DNA from: Nitrospirota bacterium
Lineage (GTDB): Bacteria > Nitrospirota > Thermodesulfovibrionia > Thermodesulfovibrionales > UBA6898
DNA length: 64,000 nt
NCBI GenBank assembly: GCA_016235245.1
Contig: JACRLO010000006.1
Location: 62,001-126,000, forward strand
Reading direction: 5' to 3'
Positions 42,203 through 50,505 of this stretch are shown here, one piece after another. The notes beneath the pieces were generated by a model that worked only from the letters and a program-made list of their open reading frames with translations, was not told where the DNA came from and ran no database searches. How positions within the stretch are numbered: position 1 is the stretch's first letter; every line of letters begins with the position of its first letter. A program made the translations under genes and the position numbers.

Positions 42203-43608
42203 CAAAACTATTCTATTCTATCAGGGCAAAACTGTTCATCTGGCTGGCAGCTCTGGTATTGACGTTGCTGGCAGGCCTCGGCTTTATGCTGCATCATGAA
42301 ATAGAGAATATTCTTTTAGGATCTGCTGACCGTCTTCTTCACTCCAAGATTCAGATTATCAAGGGATTGATCCATGAAGAGCACGGAGGCATTGAACTTG
42401 AACTCTCGGAGGTCGTTTCAGGCGACTATTCAGTCCCCCGTTCCGGACATTACTACAAGGTCATTATGGACGGGCAGATCATTGCCTATTCCCCTTCGCT
42501 TGTCGACCAAGATTTCAATCTGGATGCTCCAAAAAACATCGAAGCGCAGAAGGGGAACCCCGAACTGGTTTATACGTCGCAAGGCCCTGATGGAGAACCG
42601 GTCCGCGTCGAAAGAAATGCCTTCATGCTCCTGGACCACCACTTTATTGTTTTTGCCGCAGAGAGCATCTCTGAAGACCTGGCAATACAGGGCACGTTCA
42701 GAACATTTCTCTTGCTGGCCCTGCCGCTATGCATTCTGCTCCTCTGTGGCGGAGGGCTTCTGATCATACGGGACTCATTGAAACCTCTCGCCACATTTTC
42801 ATCAAAGATCGCAGGGGTCACCCATAAGACAATGACGGCGAGCATCAACACTACAACCGAAGCCCTTGAACTGAGATGTATGGCAGATTCATTCAACAAG
42901 ATGCTTGCCCGGCTCCGGAAGGCCTTTGAAGCAGAACAGCGGCTTATTGCCGATGCTTCCCATGAACTGAAGACCCCGGTTGCGGTTATCCGCTCGCAAT
43001 GTGACGTTACGCTTCAAAGAGAAAGAGGGCAGGATGAGTACCGGGAAGCCCTGCTCTCCATACGGGAAACTTCAAAAGGTATGATGCAGATAATAAATAA
43101 TATGATCTCTCTGGCCCGTCTTGATTCCGGCCTTCTTGAACCACCTGAAATTACTGAGGTTTCCGTTACGACATGTCTCGAAACGGTCCTGCAGCTTATC
43201 GCCCCGATAGCGGCAGAGTGCGAGGTGACCATAGAGAAATCCTGCGAAGAAGGCCTGACCATACAGGGAGATGAGCCGCGCCTTACCGAAGCCTTTCTTG
43301 CTGTTATCGAAAATGCGGTCAAATACAGCAGACGCGGAGGGCATGTTTCGGTCGTTGCGAAAGAATCTGCCGGAAGAGTAATTATTATGGCACAGGATTA
43401 TGGGAGTGGAATTGCCGCGGGACATCTGGAAAGAATCTTTGAGAGGTTTTATCGCGGAGATGCGGCAAAGGAAATTGAGGGCAGCGGGTTGGGGCTAAGT
43501 ATTGCCAAGACTATCATAGAGGCACAGGGAGGGGAGATCAGGGTGAAGAGCAAGCCGGGCGAAGGCACTTTGGTCAGCATCATACTGCAGTGTCACACTT
43601 CGTTATAG
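42199..43608 (+). CDS. Sensor histidine kinase, partner of the OmpR-type regulator
   Basis: 469 aa. Two membrane helices (about 12-32 and 170-192) enclose a periplasmic sensor of about 135 residues, then a HAMP segment. The HisKA box holds the phospho-His (ADASHELKTPVAVIRSQCDV). HATPase boxes N (AVIENAVKYSRRGG), G1 (AQDYGSGIAAGHLERIFERF YRG) and G2 (GSGLGLSIAKTII) are intact. The signal is unknown. The 4-bp overlap with the regulator gene supports co-expression. Confidence 0.93.
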   Translation: MTKLFYSIRAKLFIWLAALVLTLLAGLGFMLHHEIENILLGSADRLLHSKIQIIKGLIHEEHGGIELELSEVVSGDYSVPRSGHYYKVIMDGQIIAYSPSLVDQDFNLDAPKNIEAQKGNPELVYTSQGPDGEPVRVERNAFMLLDHHFIVFAAESISEDLAIQGTFRTFLLLALPLCILLLCGGGLLIIRDSLKPLATFSSKIAGVTHKTMTASINTTTEALELRCMADSFNKMLARLRKAFEAEQRLIADASHELKTPVAVIRSQCDVTLQRERGQDEYREALLSIRETSKGMMQIINNMISLARLDSGLLEPPEITEVSVTTCLETVLQLIAPIAAECEVTIEKSCEEGLTIQGDEPRLTEAFLAVIENAVKYSRRGGHVSVVAKESAGRVIIMAQDYGSGIAAGHLERIFERFYRGDAAKEIEGSGLGLSIAKTIIEAQGGEIRVKSKPGEGTLVSIILQCHTSL

Positions 43609-43624
43609 AACATCGCTTCCCCTG

Positions 43625-44143
43625 TTAAGGCAATTGCCCGGGCAATTCACAGATGCCGTCTTTCTGGCATCGATCCTCTTTTGTCTTCTGCTCAAGCCTC
43701 ATCTTCTTCCGCACAAGGGCTTCCTGATTCCTCCGCCTCTCATCATCATTTTCAAAAAGCAGCGGGGGCACTGCCCTGGGCCTGCTGTTTTCATCGAGGG
43801 CCACGAAAGTAAGATAGGCTGATGATGTATGTCTGACCTCGCCGGTGATAAAATTTTCAGCCTCCACCCGCACCCCGATCTCCATGGATGTCCTGCCAGC
43901 CATATTTATACTGGCCTTCAGGAAAAGCAGATCTCCCACAAAGACGGGGTGGTGAAAATCCAGTCTGTCAAGAGAGGCGGTGACCGTATTTGATCGGGCA
44001 TGCCTGCTTGCCACAACCGCTGCTGCGGTGTCTATCAGTTTCATAATGACGCCTCCATGCACGTTACCGGCTGGATTCGCATCCTGCGGCAGCATGACCT
44101 GCGCCATGGTAACAGATGTTTCGCTGACTGTTTTACCGTTCAT
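43625..44143 (-). CDS. Acyl-CoA thioesterase, hotdog fold (YciA/BACH type)
   Basis: 172 aa. The hotdog motif ANPAGNVHGGVIMKLIDTAA (about 21-40) with the HGG turn, ARSNTVTASLDRLDFHHPVF, and the later GEVRHTSSAYLTFVALDEN are typical of acyl-CoA hydrolases of the YciA group. The C-terminal tail is charged (QEALVRKKMRLEQKTKED). The start overlaps the stop of the upstream secreted-protein gene by one base. Confidence 0.88.
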   Translation of the reverse strand: MNGKTVSETSVTMAQVMLPQDANPAGNVHGGVIMKLIDTAAAVVASRHARSNTVTASLDRLDFHHPVFVGDLLFLKASINMAGRTSMEIGVRVEAENFITGEVRHTSSAYLTFVALDENSRPRAVPPLLFENDDERRRNQEALVRKKMRLEQKTKEDRCQKDGICELPGQLP

Positions 44144-44619
44144 TACTGCTTCTTGCCCTTATTGGGGCCCGCAGGCTTTATCGTGAACCTGCCGAACGCT
44201 ATGCCAAGGTCAACACCTTTGCCGGTCCCGGCAAGAGCAAGAGAGACCTCTCCCTTGGTAAGCACCTGCGCGCCTGCCGATTTCACAACTCCGGCATGGG
44301 CTTCCGCCTTTGCATATGCTCCGTAGAGTTCTGAAATGCTGGAAACGCCGGAGAACGTACCAGTACCTTTCAGCCTGGATTTTCCTACCGTCAGTCCGCC
44401 GCCCTTCGTGTCAATCGCCACCTTTGCTGACTGTCCATTGTCACAGGTGATGGTCGCTGTTCCTGTGGCCGTCTCATAAATGGCGGACCATCCGCGCAGA
44501 TTGAATTGCATCTTGCATTTCGTCTCCGCAGCCTCGGCCAACGGAATGCCGGGGGACAGTCCGTATGCCATAAATATCCCGAGGATCGTAACCGTTGCAA
44601 GAATATTTCTGTTTGTCAT
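44143..44619 (-). CDS. Secreted hypothetical protein, glycine-rich beta type
   Basis: 158 aa from the ATG at 44619, chosen for GGAGG in AAAAAAGGAGGAACA. A signal peptide (NILATVTILGIFMAYGLSPG IPLAEA) precedes a domain with repeated beta-strand patterns (GTATITCDNGQSAKVAIDTK; GGGLTVGKSRLKGTGTFSGV; EVSLALAGTGKGVDLGIAFG RF). Two Cys (KCKMQ, TCDNG) may form a disulfide. I do not recognise the family. It probably sits in the periplasm or outer membrane. It overlaps the thioesterase gene by one base. Confidence 0.7.
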   Translation of the reverse strand: MTNRNILATVTILGIFMAYGLSPGIPLAEAAETKCKMQFNLRGWSAIYETATGTATITCDNGQSAKVAIDTKGGGLTVGKSRLKGTGTFSGVSSISELYGAYAKAEAHAGVVKSAGAQVLTKGEVSLALAGTGKGVDLGIAFGRFTIKPAGPNKGKKQ

Positions 44620-44640
44620 TGTTCCTCCTTTTTTCATGTC

Positions 44641-44718
44641 CTATCGTTCTGCAGGACAGATCTCCGGGCATGACCCGCAGCTGATGCATGTTTCATAATC
44701 AACAACAGGTCCCTTCAT
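44641..44718 (-). CDS. Very short ferredoxin-like ORF (25 aa), probably a gene remnant
   Basis: The minus strand encodes 25 residues, MKGPVVDYETCISCGSCPEI then CPAER and a stop. This is the N-terminal half of a 4Fe-4S ferredoxin: CxxCGxCxxxCP is complete, but the protein ends where a ferredoxin normally continues for 35 or more residues. GAAGGG lies a few bases before the ATG. It may be a truncated ferredoxin or a genuine one-cluster peptide. It is 22 bp upstream of the secreted-protein gene on the same strand. Confidence 0.45.
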   Translation of the reverse strand: MKGPVVDYETCISCGSCPEICPAER

Positions 44719-44785
44719 AACATATCCCTTCTCTCATAGTCAGTATATCACTGCAGCACGAAAAAGCAATTCGTTCGCAGCATTA

Positions 44786-45424
44786 TCAATGCTGATGCGC
44801 AGGGGCAGCCGGTGCTGCAATCCCTTCGGTTTTGCCGTGACTGTGGCCCATCGGCCCCAGGGCATCCATATGCAGCCTCTCGACATAGTGGGTGAACTCC
44901 ACATATGCAGCAACAAATTTTCTGCCATATTCAACGCCATGCTCTGCATGTTTTTTCGTCTCTGCTGCATGTGCAAAGCGCTCGCGGATACCTTTTTCTG
45001 CAGCATCGGCAACCAGCTTCACAAGCTTGTCAGCAGACCCTGCCTCTAATGCCTTGTCAGCAGCTGCTACCGATGGCTCAACTGCCTCACCAGGCTTCAG
45101 GCCTGTGTACGGCGCTCCTTCACCGGCCCGGTGTATGCGGACAAGGGTCTCAAAGAAGTACATGTCAGCAAGCTCTTTCGCCTCCTTGGACTGCTTCCTC
45201 ACTGCAAGGGTCTTATCGAACTGGGCCCTGATCTCTGTTTCATCTCCCTTCCTGACCCACTTGAGCACTGGCGTTATATCACCCTTTTCAAGTGCAGCTT
45301 TTGCTGTCAGTACTACCGGTCCGTCAAGCGTATCGCAGTGTGCTCCTGCAATACCCGGTATCATATACATACCCACAACAACTGCCAACCCAAAAATGAT
45401 CCTGAAAATATTCTGCGTTATCAT
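44786..45424 (-). CDS. DUF6448 family periplasmic protein
   Basis: 212 aa. A signal peptide (IFRIIFGLAVVVGMYMIPGI AGA) is followed by AHCDTLDGPVVLTAKAALEK GD, the start I associate with DUF6448. Then come a helical body (KELADMYFFETLVRIHRAGE GAPYTGLKPG; VEYGRKFVAAYVEFTHYVER LH) and a His-rich tail (GHSHGK, AHQH) that could bind metal. Function is unknown. A dyad like that at norC lies 69 bp upstream of the start. Confidence 0.82.
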   Translation of the reverse strand: MITQNIFRIIFGLAVVVGMYMIPGIAGAHCDTLDGPVVLTAKAALEKGDITPVLKWVRKGDETEIRAQFDKTLAVRKQSKEAKELADMYFFETLVRIHRAGEGAPYTGLKPGEAVEPSVAAADKALEAGSADKLVKLVADAAEKGIRERFAHAAETKKHAEHGVEYGRKFVAAYVEFTHYVERLHMDALGPMGHSHGKTEGIAAPAAPAHQH

Positions 45425-45492
45425 CTGCTTCTCCTTGTTATTTCACTGAATTTACATCATGCATTACCATAACAACGTAAGGGATTTATTGT

Positions 45493-45508
45493 TATGATCT
45501 AAGTCATG
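45493..45508. promoter_or_regulatory. FNR/DNR-like dyad upstream of the DUF6448 gene
   Basis: TATGATCTAAGTCATG has the same ATGAT-N4-GTCAT organisation as the sites at 36228 and 38666. It is 69 bp upstream of the DUF6448 start codon, within reach of a promoter. Similarity to CRP/FNR-type operators is by eye only. Confidence 0.5.
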
Positions 45509-45568
45509 CAGCAGCGGCTGAGCCTCCATGCCATGTCACACGGCTTCCCCGCACTCGGGCAAACCTTC

Positions 45569-46483
45569 TTACCACCAGCGCCAAAGAGAAATGATGAACA
45601 CGATTGAGAAGATAAGGACAAGATTCATATAGGCAAAGAAATAGAATAGTATTATGTGCGGTGGTCTTTTTACTTCCTTTTCTCTAAGCAGTTTCCCTAT
45701 CGCAGGCATTTTGAGCACCTTTTCTTCTCCGTGAGGCGCTGTTTTCAAGATATTCGTAAGATCATTACCCGCAGGATGCTTTTTAAAATGGCTGCCTTCA
45801 CGCCAAAGTTTACTGCTGGTAACATCATAAATAATGTCGTTATATGCTATATATACAGGACGCCCATCCTTTCCGTCATACTGGGCTAATTCATCGGACG
45901 TCATATCTCCTGTACGGTGGACAATGCCCTGTTCTCTTTTTTTCCTCAGTTTTGGACCTACAACAAAGGTAACAAAGACAGCCGTCGATACCATTATGAG
46001 AAAGAGGACAATCTTAATGGTCAACAGAATACCAAACCTCGTATGGAAGAGCATATGCCAGGTCGGCACCCGTGAAACGGAGAGGAGTGTGCCCGTTACT
46101 GCCATAATTATGATAGACCCCCATCCGAGCATCAGTTCCCCCCGCGGAAGCCCACCTGCAGCATAGGCCGGCTTAAGGACTATATGAACATAGAGAATGG
46201 TCCCGAACCAGATAATGGCCGTTATGGTATGGAGATAGCCAATGATGAACCGGATAACTCTCTGGAGTGAGTTAAGGGTTTTGTACTGGCCCTTGATCCT
46301 GAGACTGTCCTTAAAGGTTTCACCCTCGTTGGTAAGTTTTCCGCCGCCGCCTGGATCAAGATGGCAGTCGTTGCATATTTTGCCGGTCTGTCCTGCGTAC
46401 TCCGTTGTACTGAGTCCGCTTGTGGGGAAAAGCAGGAGACATGACACAAAAAGAACTGCCAATGAACCTAACTTACTATTCAT
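45569..46483 (-). CDS. Haem c / CopD / cytochrome b5 fusion membrane protein
   Basis: 304 aa from the ATG at 46483 (GGAGAG upstream; the frame is open 31 codons further). A signal segment (LGSLAVLFVSCLLLFPTSGL) is followed by a haem c motif (KICNDCHLDPGGGG), four helices resembling the CopD membrane domain (YLHTITAIIWFGTILYVHIV LKP; HMLFHTRFGILLTIKIVLFL), a cytochrome b5-like domain (DGRPVYIAYNDIIYDVTSSK; GSHFKKHPAGNDLT) and a last C-terminal helix. Three potential haem sites suggest transmembrane electron transfer. Donor and acceptor are unknown. Confidence 0.8.
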   Translation of the reverse strand: MNSKLGSLAVLFVSCLLLFPTSGLSTTEYAGQTGKICNDCHLDPGGGGKLTNEGETFKDSLRIKGQYKTLNSLQRVIRFIIGYLHTITAIIWFGTILYVHIVLKPAYAAGGLPRGELMLGWGSIIIMAVTGTLLSVSRVPTWHMLFHTRFGILLTIKIVLFLIMVSTAVFVTFVVGPKLRKKREQGIVHRTGDMTSDELAQYDGKDGRPVYIAYNDIIYDVTSSKLWREGSHFKKHPAGNDLTNILKTAPHGEEKVLKMPAIGKLLREKEVKRPPHIILFYFFAYMNLVLIFSIVFIISLWRWW

Positions 46484-46547
46484 AAGTCTCGATCTCTCCT
46501 TCCCGCCATGTATAAGCGGATATCTCAGATCGCTACAATAGATGACC

Positions 46548-47945
46548 TCATTCCCAGGAGAGGAGCCGTCTCTCACCAGTCAGCGCACGTATCTCTGTCA
46601 CGTCCTGGCTCACTTCAAGACAGCCTCGATACTGTCCTTTTGCATCGCGCACGGCAAAATACCTGATCAGAATAAACCTGCCGCGCATCTGGATCCAGAA
46701 GTCAGCGCTGTCCTTTTCGCCATTCCTGAAGGCTTCGAGAATCTTTTTGACACTATCGACGCTCTTGGGCGGGTGACAGTTCTGGACCTTCCTGCCGATG
46801 ATCCCCGGGCTCCTCGGAAAGATACGGTCCCGCGTTGCAGAGTAATAGACCACCTCGTCGTTTTCGTTCACAAATGAGACATCAACCGGAAGATGGGTGA
46901 GTATAAGATTCACCTGCTCAGGCGTTATCTGCCCTGTATCAAGATTTATACTGCCGACCTTTTCTTCTGCCAGGGCCTGCCCGGAAAGTCCGGACGGCAT
47001 CCACTCATCCACGCTGTCAAGCCAGGCATAGCCGATCTCCTCTTCGCCCTTTTTGACTTTGAACCAGTCTTCTTCGCTCAGTGTTTCGAGCGCCATGGGG
47101 TAGAGGATATGCTCTTCCTTGTAGATCATGTCATTGATCATGGTGATGAGTGTCTTGATCTCGAGATCTTTTAAGGTCCCCGCAGCCACTGCTGCCTTTA
47201 CATGCCTGAGCATGTCACGTATGTCGTCATGCAGCGCCCACATGACCTTCGATGGCCCTGTGATGCCCTTTATCTCGAGGATCGGAAAGAGTTGATTCTC
47301 CTTCCTTGCATAATGTTTTTCGATTGAAGAAATCTTCTCGATAAAACCCGGCAGCCCCACGTTATCTTTGAGCTCTTCCATCTCCTGCATGATCGACTCA
47401 GCATGCCGGTTTTCGAGCATCAGGGTATGAACAGGATGGCCTACGGGAAGACCCGGCATGGTCTTTTTTTCGAGTGACTCCTTAAATACCTCGACATGAA
47501 CGCTGCAGAGCTGTTTCACCTCCTGCTCAGGCATGCCTTCGCTGATCAGCTTCTGCTCCATCTGCGCTATCTCATAAGGAGAGACATCTTTTATCAAATC
47601 GAGGAACCGCTTCTTCAGAATGCCTACATCAACTCCCTTATGTATATCCCTTATTATCTCCTTCAGGATCTCTTCCCGATTTTCGGATGTTGTTTCACCG
47701 CTCTTTATGAATACGGCTTCTCCGGTCTTCTTTTTGACCACCTCTGCAATGCCCTTCATGAGCTCATCGGGATTAACGCCTCCAATAAGAGCGACTTGGC
47801 TGAGTGTTGCCATTCGTCCGAGGGTATTACGCATAAATGGATTGTCGAGAGCTTTGAAATTTGTGTTAAGACTGATGAGATAGTCTTTAATAAAAGGATA
47901 TTGTGCAAGCAGCGCCGAAATCTTTGTCCCTGAATTCAATTCCAT
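46548..47945 (-). CDS. DUF1858-DUF438-hemerythrin-PAS protein
   Basis: 465 aa. Domains in order: DUF1858 (KISALLAQYPFIKDYLISLN, about 9-70), DUF438 (ILKEIIRDIHKGVDVGILKK RF, about 92-165), a hemerythrin-like di-iron domain (GHPVHTLMLENRHAESIMQE; SIEKHYARKENQLFPILE; ALHDDIRDML; YKEEHILYPMALE, about 170-300), and a PAS domain with NEDNDEV-type strand (VDVSFVNENDEVVYYSATRD, about 350-455). Relatives (ScdA/RIC group) respond to or repair nitrosative iron damage. That fits the neighbouring NO-reductase genes. Confidence 0.88.
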   Translation of the reverse strand: MELNSGTKISALLAQYPFIKDYLISLNTNFKALDNPFMRNTLGRMATLSQVALIGGVNPDELMKGIAEVVKKKTGEAVFIKSGETTSENREEILKEIIRDIHKGVDVGILKKRFLDLIKDVSPYEIAQMEQKLISEGMPEQEVKQLCSVHVEVFKESLEKKTMPGLPVGHPVHTLMLENRHAESIMQEMEELKDNVGLPGFIEKISSIEKHYARKENQLFPILEIKGITGPSKVMWALHDDIRDMLRHVKAAVAAGTLKDLEIKTLITMINDMIYKEEHILYPMALETLSEEDWFKVKKGEEEIGYAWLDSVDEWMPSGLSGQALAEEKVGSINLDTGQITPEQVNLILTHLPVDVSFVNENDEVVYYSATRDRIFPRSPGIIGRKVQNCHPPKSVDSVKKILEAFRNGEKDSADFWIQMRGRFILIRYFAVRDAKGQYRGCLEVSQDVTEIRALTGERRLLSWE

Positions 47946-48092
47946 AAAATCCCTCCGATAATACTGTAGTCTGCTTCGGGTCAGTCTTTTAACAGTCTAT
48001 CATAATTATCTTCAGGTCTTATGGAGCGTTAATTAAATATCCTCTTCCACTGAAGAAAGAGGGAGCATGTGTCGATCAGGCAAAAACTCTAT

Positions 48093-49211
48093 TTATCCTT
48101 TACCAAACGGGCAGACAGGGTAATGGCAGACCTCGCAGTTCATGCAGAGGCCGCCGTGGCCTAATTCTGCAAGTTCTTTCCTCCCGATCTGCTCGCCAGC
48201 GAGTACCCGGGGAAGCACAAGATCGAAAATAGTCGTCTTATGATACATGCCGCAGGCAGGGATTCCCAGGAGAGGGATGGGGAGCTGGGGATTGGGGACT
48301 GCTTTACTGATCCCTGATCCCTGATCCCTAACCCCTGCCTCTATGGTTGCCACGAGAAACATTGCCCCGGGCAGTACTGCAGAGCCATATGTGATATCTG
48401 AGGCGCCGAGGTTCCGTATGGCAAAGCGCGTGACATCATCCGGGTCAACTGACATCCCGCCCGTGGTGATCAGCAGATCGCAGCCGGCAGCAATCAGCTC
48501 CCTGAGCCTCGCCTCTATATACGATTCATCATCAGGCGCAAAGTACATGCCTCTGACCTCGCCGCCGTATTCCTCTATCTTTTTCTTTATGACAGGCCCA
48601 AAGGCATCCTGAATCCTGCCGTAATAGACTTCATTGCCGGTTATAACAACACCCGCCTTAGGCTTTCTGATCTCTTTTACTTCAATGGTCTTATGCCCGG
48701 TCTTGGCAAAAGCAACGGCGCTTTCAATCACCCTTTTCTTGACCACCAACGGGATTGCCCTTGTGCCTGCGATGATCCGGCCCTCTTGTACCACAGTGTT
48801 ATTATGAAGCGTAGCGCACATGATATCACCCGACATGTTAAACTGCCGCAGCGATTCCGTGTCGATCTTCAGAAGCCCTGACCTGCCGGCAATGATATTG
48901 ATCTTTCCTTCTTTAGGCTCCCCCTGGATCTTTACACCGTCTCCCATAAGTGCATCAGCCAATGCGCGGGCTGCCTCGTCTTCATGCATCTCGTCAGCTT
49001 TGACATCCAAAACAAAGAGGTGCTCCTTGCCGAGCTTCTGCAGATGACTGACATCCTCCGGTTTAATGACATGGCCTTTTCTAAAGGCACACCCCTTGAA
49101 CTGGCCAGGGGTTATCTCAGTGATGTCGTGGGCAAGGATCGTGCCGACAGCATCTTCTACCGATATAGTTTTTGCATTTGATTTTGGATTAGTTTCATGG
49201 ATTTCACACAT
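48093..49211 (-). CDS. MoeA-like molybdopterin-binding protein with an in-frame repeat insertion
   Basis: 372 aa. The MoCF-binding core is clear: GVVITGNEVYYGRIQDAFGP, GCDLLITTGGMSVDPDDVTR (about 240-259) and YGSAVLPGAMFLVA. The N-terminus (KTISVEDAVGTILAHDITEI) is MoeA-like. The segment VRDQGSGISKAVPNPQLPIP, encoded by 48273-48339, is translated GATCCCTGATCCC repeat DNA inserted just before LLGIPACGMYHKT. The C-terminus has a Cys motif (CMNCEVCHYPVCPFGKG). It probably handles molybdopterin for the Mo-enzyme operon upstream and overlaps a ModE-like regulator gene by 8 bp. Confidence 0.85.
   Translation of the reverse strand: MCEIHETNPKSNAKTISVEDAVGTILAHDITEITPGQFKGCAFRKGHVIKPEDVSHLQKLGKEHLFVLDVKADEMHEDEAARALADALMGDGVKIQGEPKEGKINIIAGRSGLLKIDTESLRQFNMSGDIMCATLHNNTVVQEGRIIAGTRAIPLVVKKRVIESAVAFAKTGHKTIEVKEIRKPKAGVVITGNEVYYGRIQDAFGPVIKKKIEEYGGEVRGMYFAPDDESYIEARLRELIAAGCDLLITTGGMSVDPDDVTRFAIRNLGASDITYGSAVLPGAMFLVATIEAGVRDQGSGISKAVPNPQLPIPLLGIPACGMYHKTTIFDLVLPRVLAGEQIGRKELAELGHGGLCMNCEVCHYPVCPFGKG
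48273..48339. repeat. GGGGATT/GATCCCTGATCCCTAACC palindromic repeat inside a coding gene
   Basis: A G-rich arm (GGGATGGGGAGCTGGGGATT) faces a C-rich arm (TGATCCCTGATCCCTGATCC then CTAACCCCTG). It resembles the intergenic element at 23272-23358. Here it interrupts the MoeA-like gene without breaking the reading frame. Confidence 0.6.
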
Positions 49212-49548
49212 GGCTGCCCCCTTTAAAAAACATTTTGAATCGCTTGTCTACAAACTCATTTATCCCTGCTTCCATTGACCGGTATTTTTTCAGAAAATCT
49301 CTTGCAGCAGGAGTCAGCACTGCGCCTCCACCATTTTTGCCGCCTGTCTGCCGCTCAATAAGTTTGAAGCCAAGCCGCTCTTCCATTGCCTTTATGTAAC
49401 CCCAGGCCTTTCGGTAAGAGATGTTGATCTCTTTTGCCGCCTGGTTAATTGATCCATATTTCCCTATAGCCTCAAGCAGAAACCATCTGCCCCGGCCAAA
49501 GACCGGCTTGCCATCCGCCTCTATCCAAAGCTTTGACTTAATCTCCAT
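49204..49548 (-). CDS. ModE N-terminal-domain (LysR-type HTH) regulator
   Basis: 114 aa. The winged helix of ModE is present: LWIEADGKPVFGRGRWFLLE AIGKYGSINQAAKEINISYR KAWGYIKAMEERLG then LIERQTGGKNGGGAVLTPAA RDFLKKY. The molybdate-binding MOP domains of full ModE are absent, so another effector or cofactor may be sensed. The gene overlaps the MoeA-like gene by 8 bp, and the pair follows the arsenate-reductase operon on the same strand. Confidence 0.9.
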   Translation of the reverse strand: MEIKSKLWIEADGKPVFGRGRWFLLEAIGKYGSINQAAKEINISYRKAWGYIKAMEERLGFKLIERQTGGKNGGGAVLTPAARDFLKKYRSMEAGINEFVDKRFKMFFKGGSHV

Positions 49549-49604
49549 GTCTCATTCCTCATCCGTTATGGAATAATTGCATAACGCTTCACAATAAAAA
49601 AGTG

Positions 49605-49895
49605 TCATCGCACACCCACCCGCTCAGACGCTGCCGCTTCTTCGGAAACGATCCGGGTCGTGACAATAAGACTCTGGAGCCAGAAAACACCCTTCAACGG
49701 CGAAATCATTCCCTTTATGGTGCTCTCTACAAGCAACCGGGCGAAGTCCTTCAGCAATGGCAGTTCGCCTTTTTCAGAATAGATGAAAAACCCGCTCTTG
49801 TCTATATGGACCGTCACGTCTCCACAGGAGTGACCGAGGGACTTAACAATGCCCAAAATAACATTCCCGATGTAATTCTGGGTAAATTCATTCAT
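49605..49895 (-). CDS. Conserved hypothetical protein at the end of the arr operon
   Basis: 96 aa if started at the ATG at 49895 (MNEFTQNYIGNVILGIVKSL). The frame is open back to 50012, but that would overlap fmdE by about 90 bp. The protein is small and soluble (DVTVHIDKSGFFIYSEKGEL PLLKDFARLLVESTIKGMIS PLKGVFWLQSLIVTTRI). I recall similar unnamed proteins beside Mo-enzyme genes in related genomes but know no function. It is the last gene of the run that starts at tatA. Confidence 0.6.
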   Translation of the reverse strand: MNEFTQNYIGNVILGIVKSLGHSCGDVTVHIDKSGFFIYSEKGELPLLKDFARLLVESTIKGMISPLKGVFWLQSLIVTTRIVSEEAAASERVGVR

Positions 49896-49923
49896 CGGAA
49901 TGATCGCGTCATTAACGACTACG

Positions 49924-50505
49924 TTAGTCTTCAGTCGTGTAATAGCCGACTTCGGCACAAGATCTGCACAGCATGCTTCCATTTCTGTGTACCTCCCTCC
50001 TATCCTGGACATACTCCTGGCATTGTCCGCATTGAACCCGACTTAAGGGTCTTCCGGGCATATCTTCCGGATTAACCTTTACATACACTTCCTGCACGGT
50101 AAAGAGGTCCGCATCAGACATTATCTTGTATGCCTCGATCTGGGCGTCATATTTGTTTTCGATATGGTTGAAATATTCTTTTGCCTTCAGCCGTGAATCC
50201 TCCCTTGCACTGACTCTGACTGCCCTGCCGGTTTTCAGATTGAAAAATGTTGCAGCCATCTTGCCGTAATCCATGAATTTCATTGTCCTGTGTCCGAGAC
50301 TGCAGCCGGTCACAGACTGGATTGCATCCGTAGCGCAGCGGTCCATCTCCACAAATACAATAATGCTCTTTCTGTCTTTGCCCTTCGGCTCTTCAATGCC
50401 CGCCTCTTTCAGCCCCAGCATTGACATCTTCACCCCAAGCACCTGGCCGGGACAAAGATGTCCGTGGATACGAACGGATTCCTCCAGCAGTTTTTCAAAA
50501 GTCAT
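49924..50505 (-). CDS. FmdE-family protein with C-terminal zinc ribbon
   Basis: 193 aa. The FmdE signature HGHLCPGQVLGVKMSMLGL (about 14-32) and DRCATDAIQSVTGCSLGHRT (about 55-74) supply the Cys/His residues of its metal site. The C-terminus has a zinc-ribbon-like VQCGQCQEYVQDRREVHRNG SMLCRSC. FmdE proteins accompany formylmethanofuran dehydrogenase and other Mo/W enzymes and may help cofactor insertion. It overlaps the Fe-S gene upstream by one base and is part of the arr operon. Confidence 0.88.
   Translation of the reverse strand: MTFEKLLEESVRIHGHLCPGQVLGVKMSMLGLKEAGIEEPKGKDRKSIIVFVEMDRCATDAIQSVTGCSLGHRTMKFMDYGKMAATFFNLKTGRAVRVSAREDSRLKAKEYFNHIENKYDAQIEAYKIMSDADLFTVQEVYVKVNPEDMPGRPLSRVQCGQCQEYVQDRREVHRNGSMLCRSCAEVGYYTTED

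Noticed and set aside
49896-50012. Upstream extension of the last arr-operon gene to 50012
   Set aside because: The extension overlaps the fmdE coding region by about 90 bp and the extra residues look like antiparallel-frame noise.
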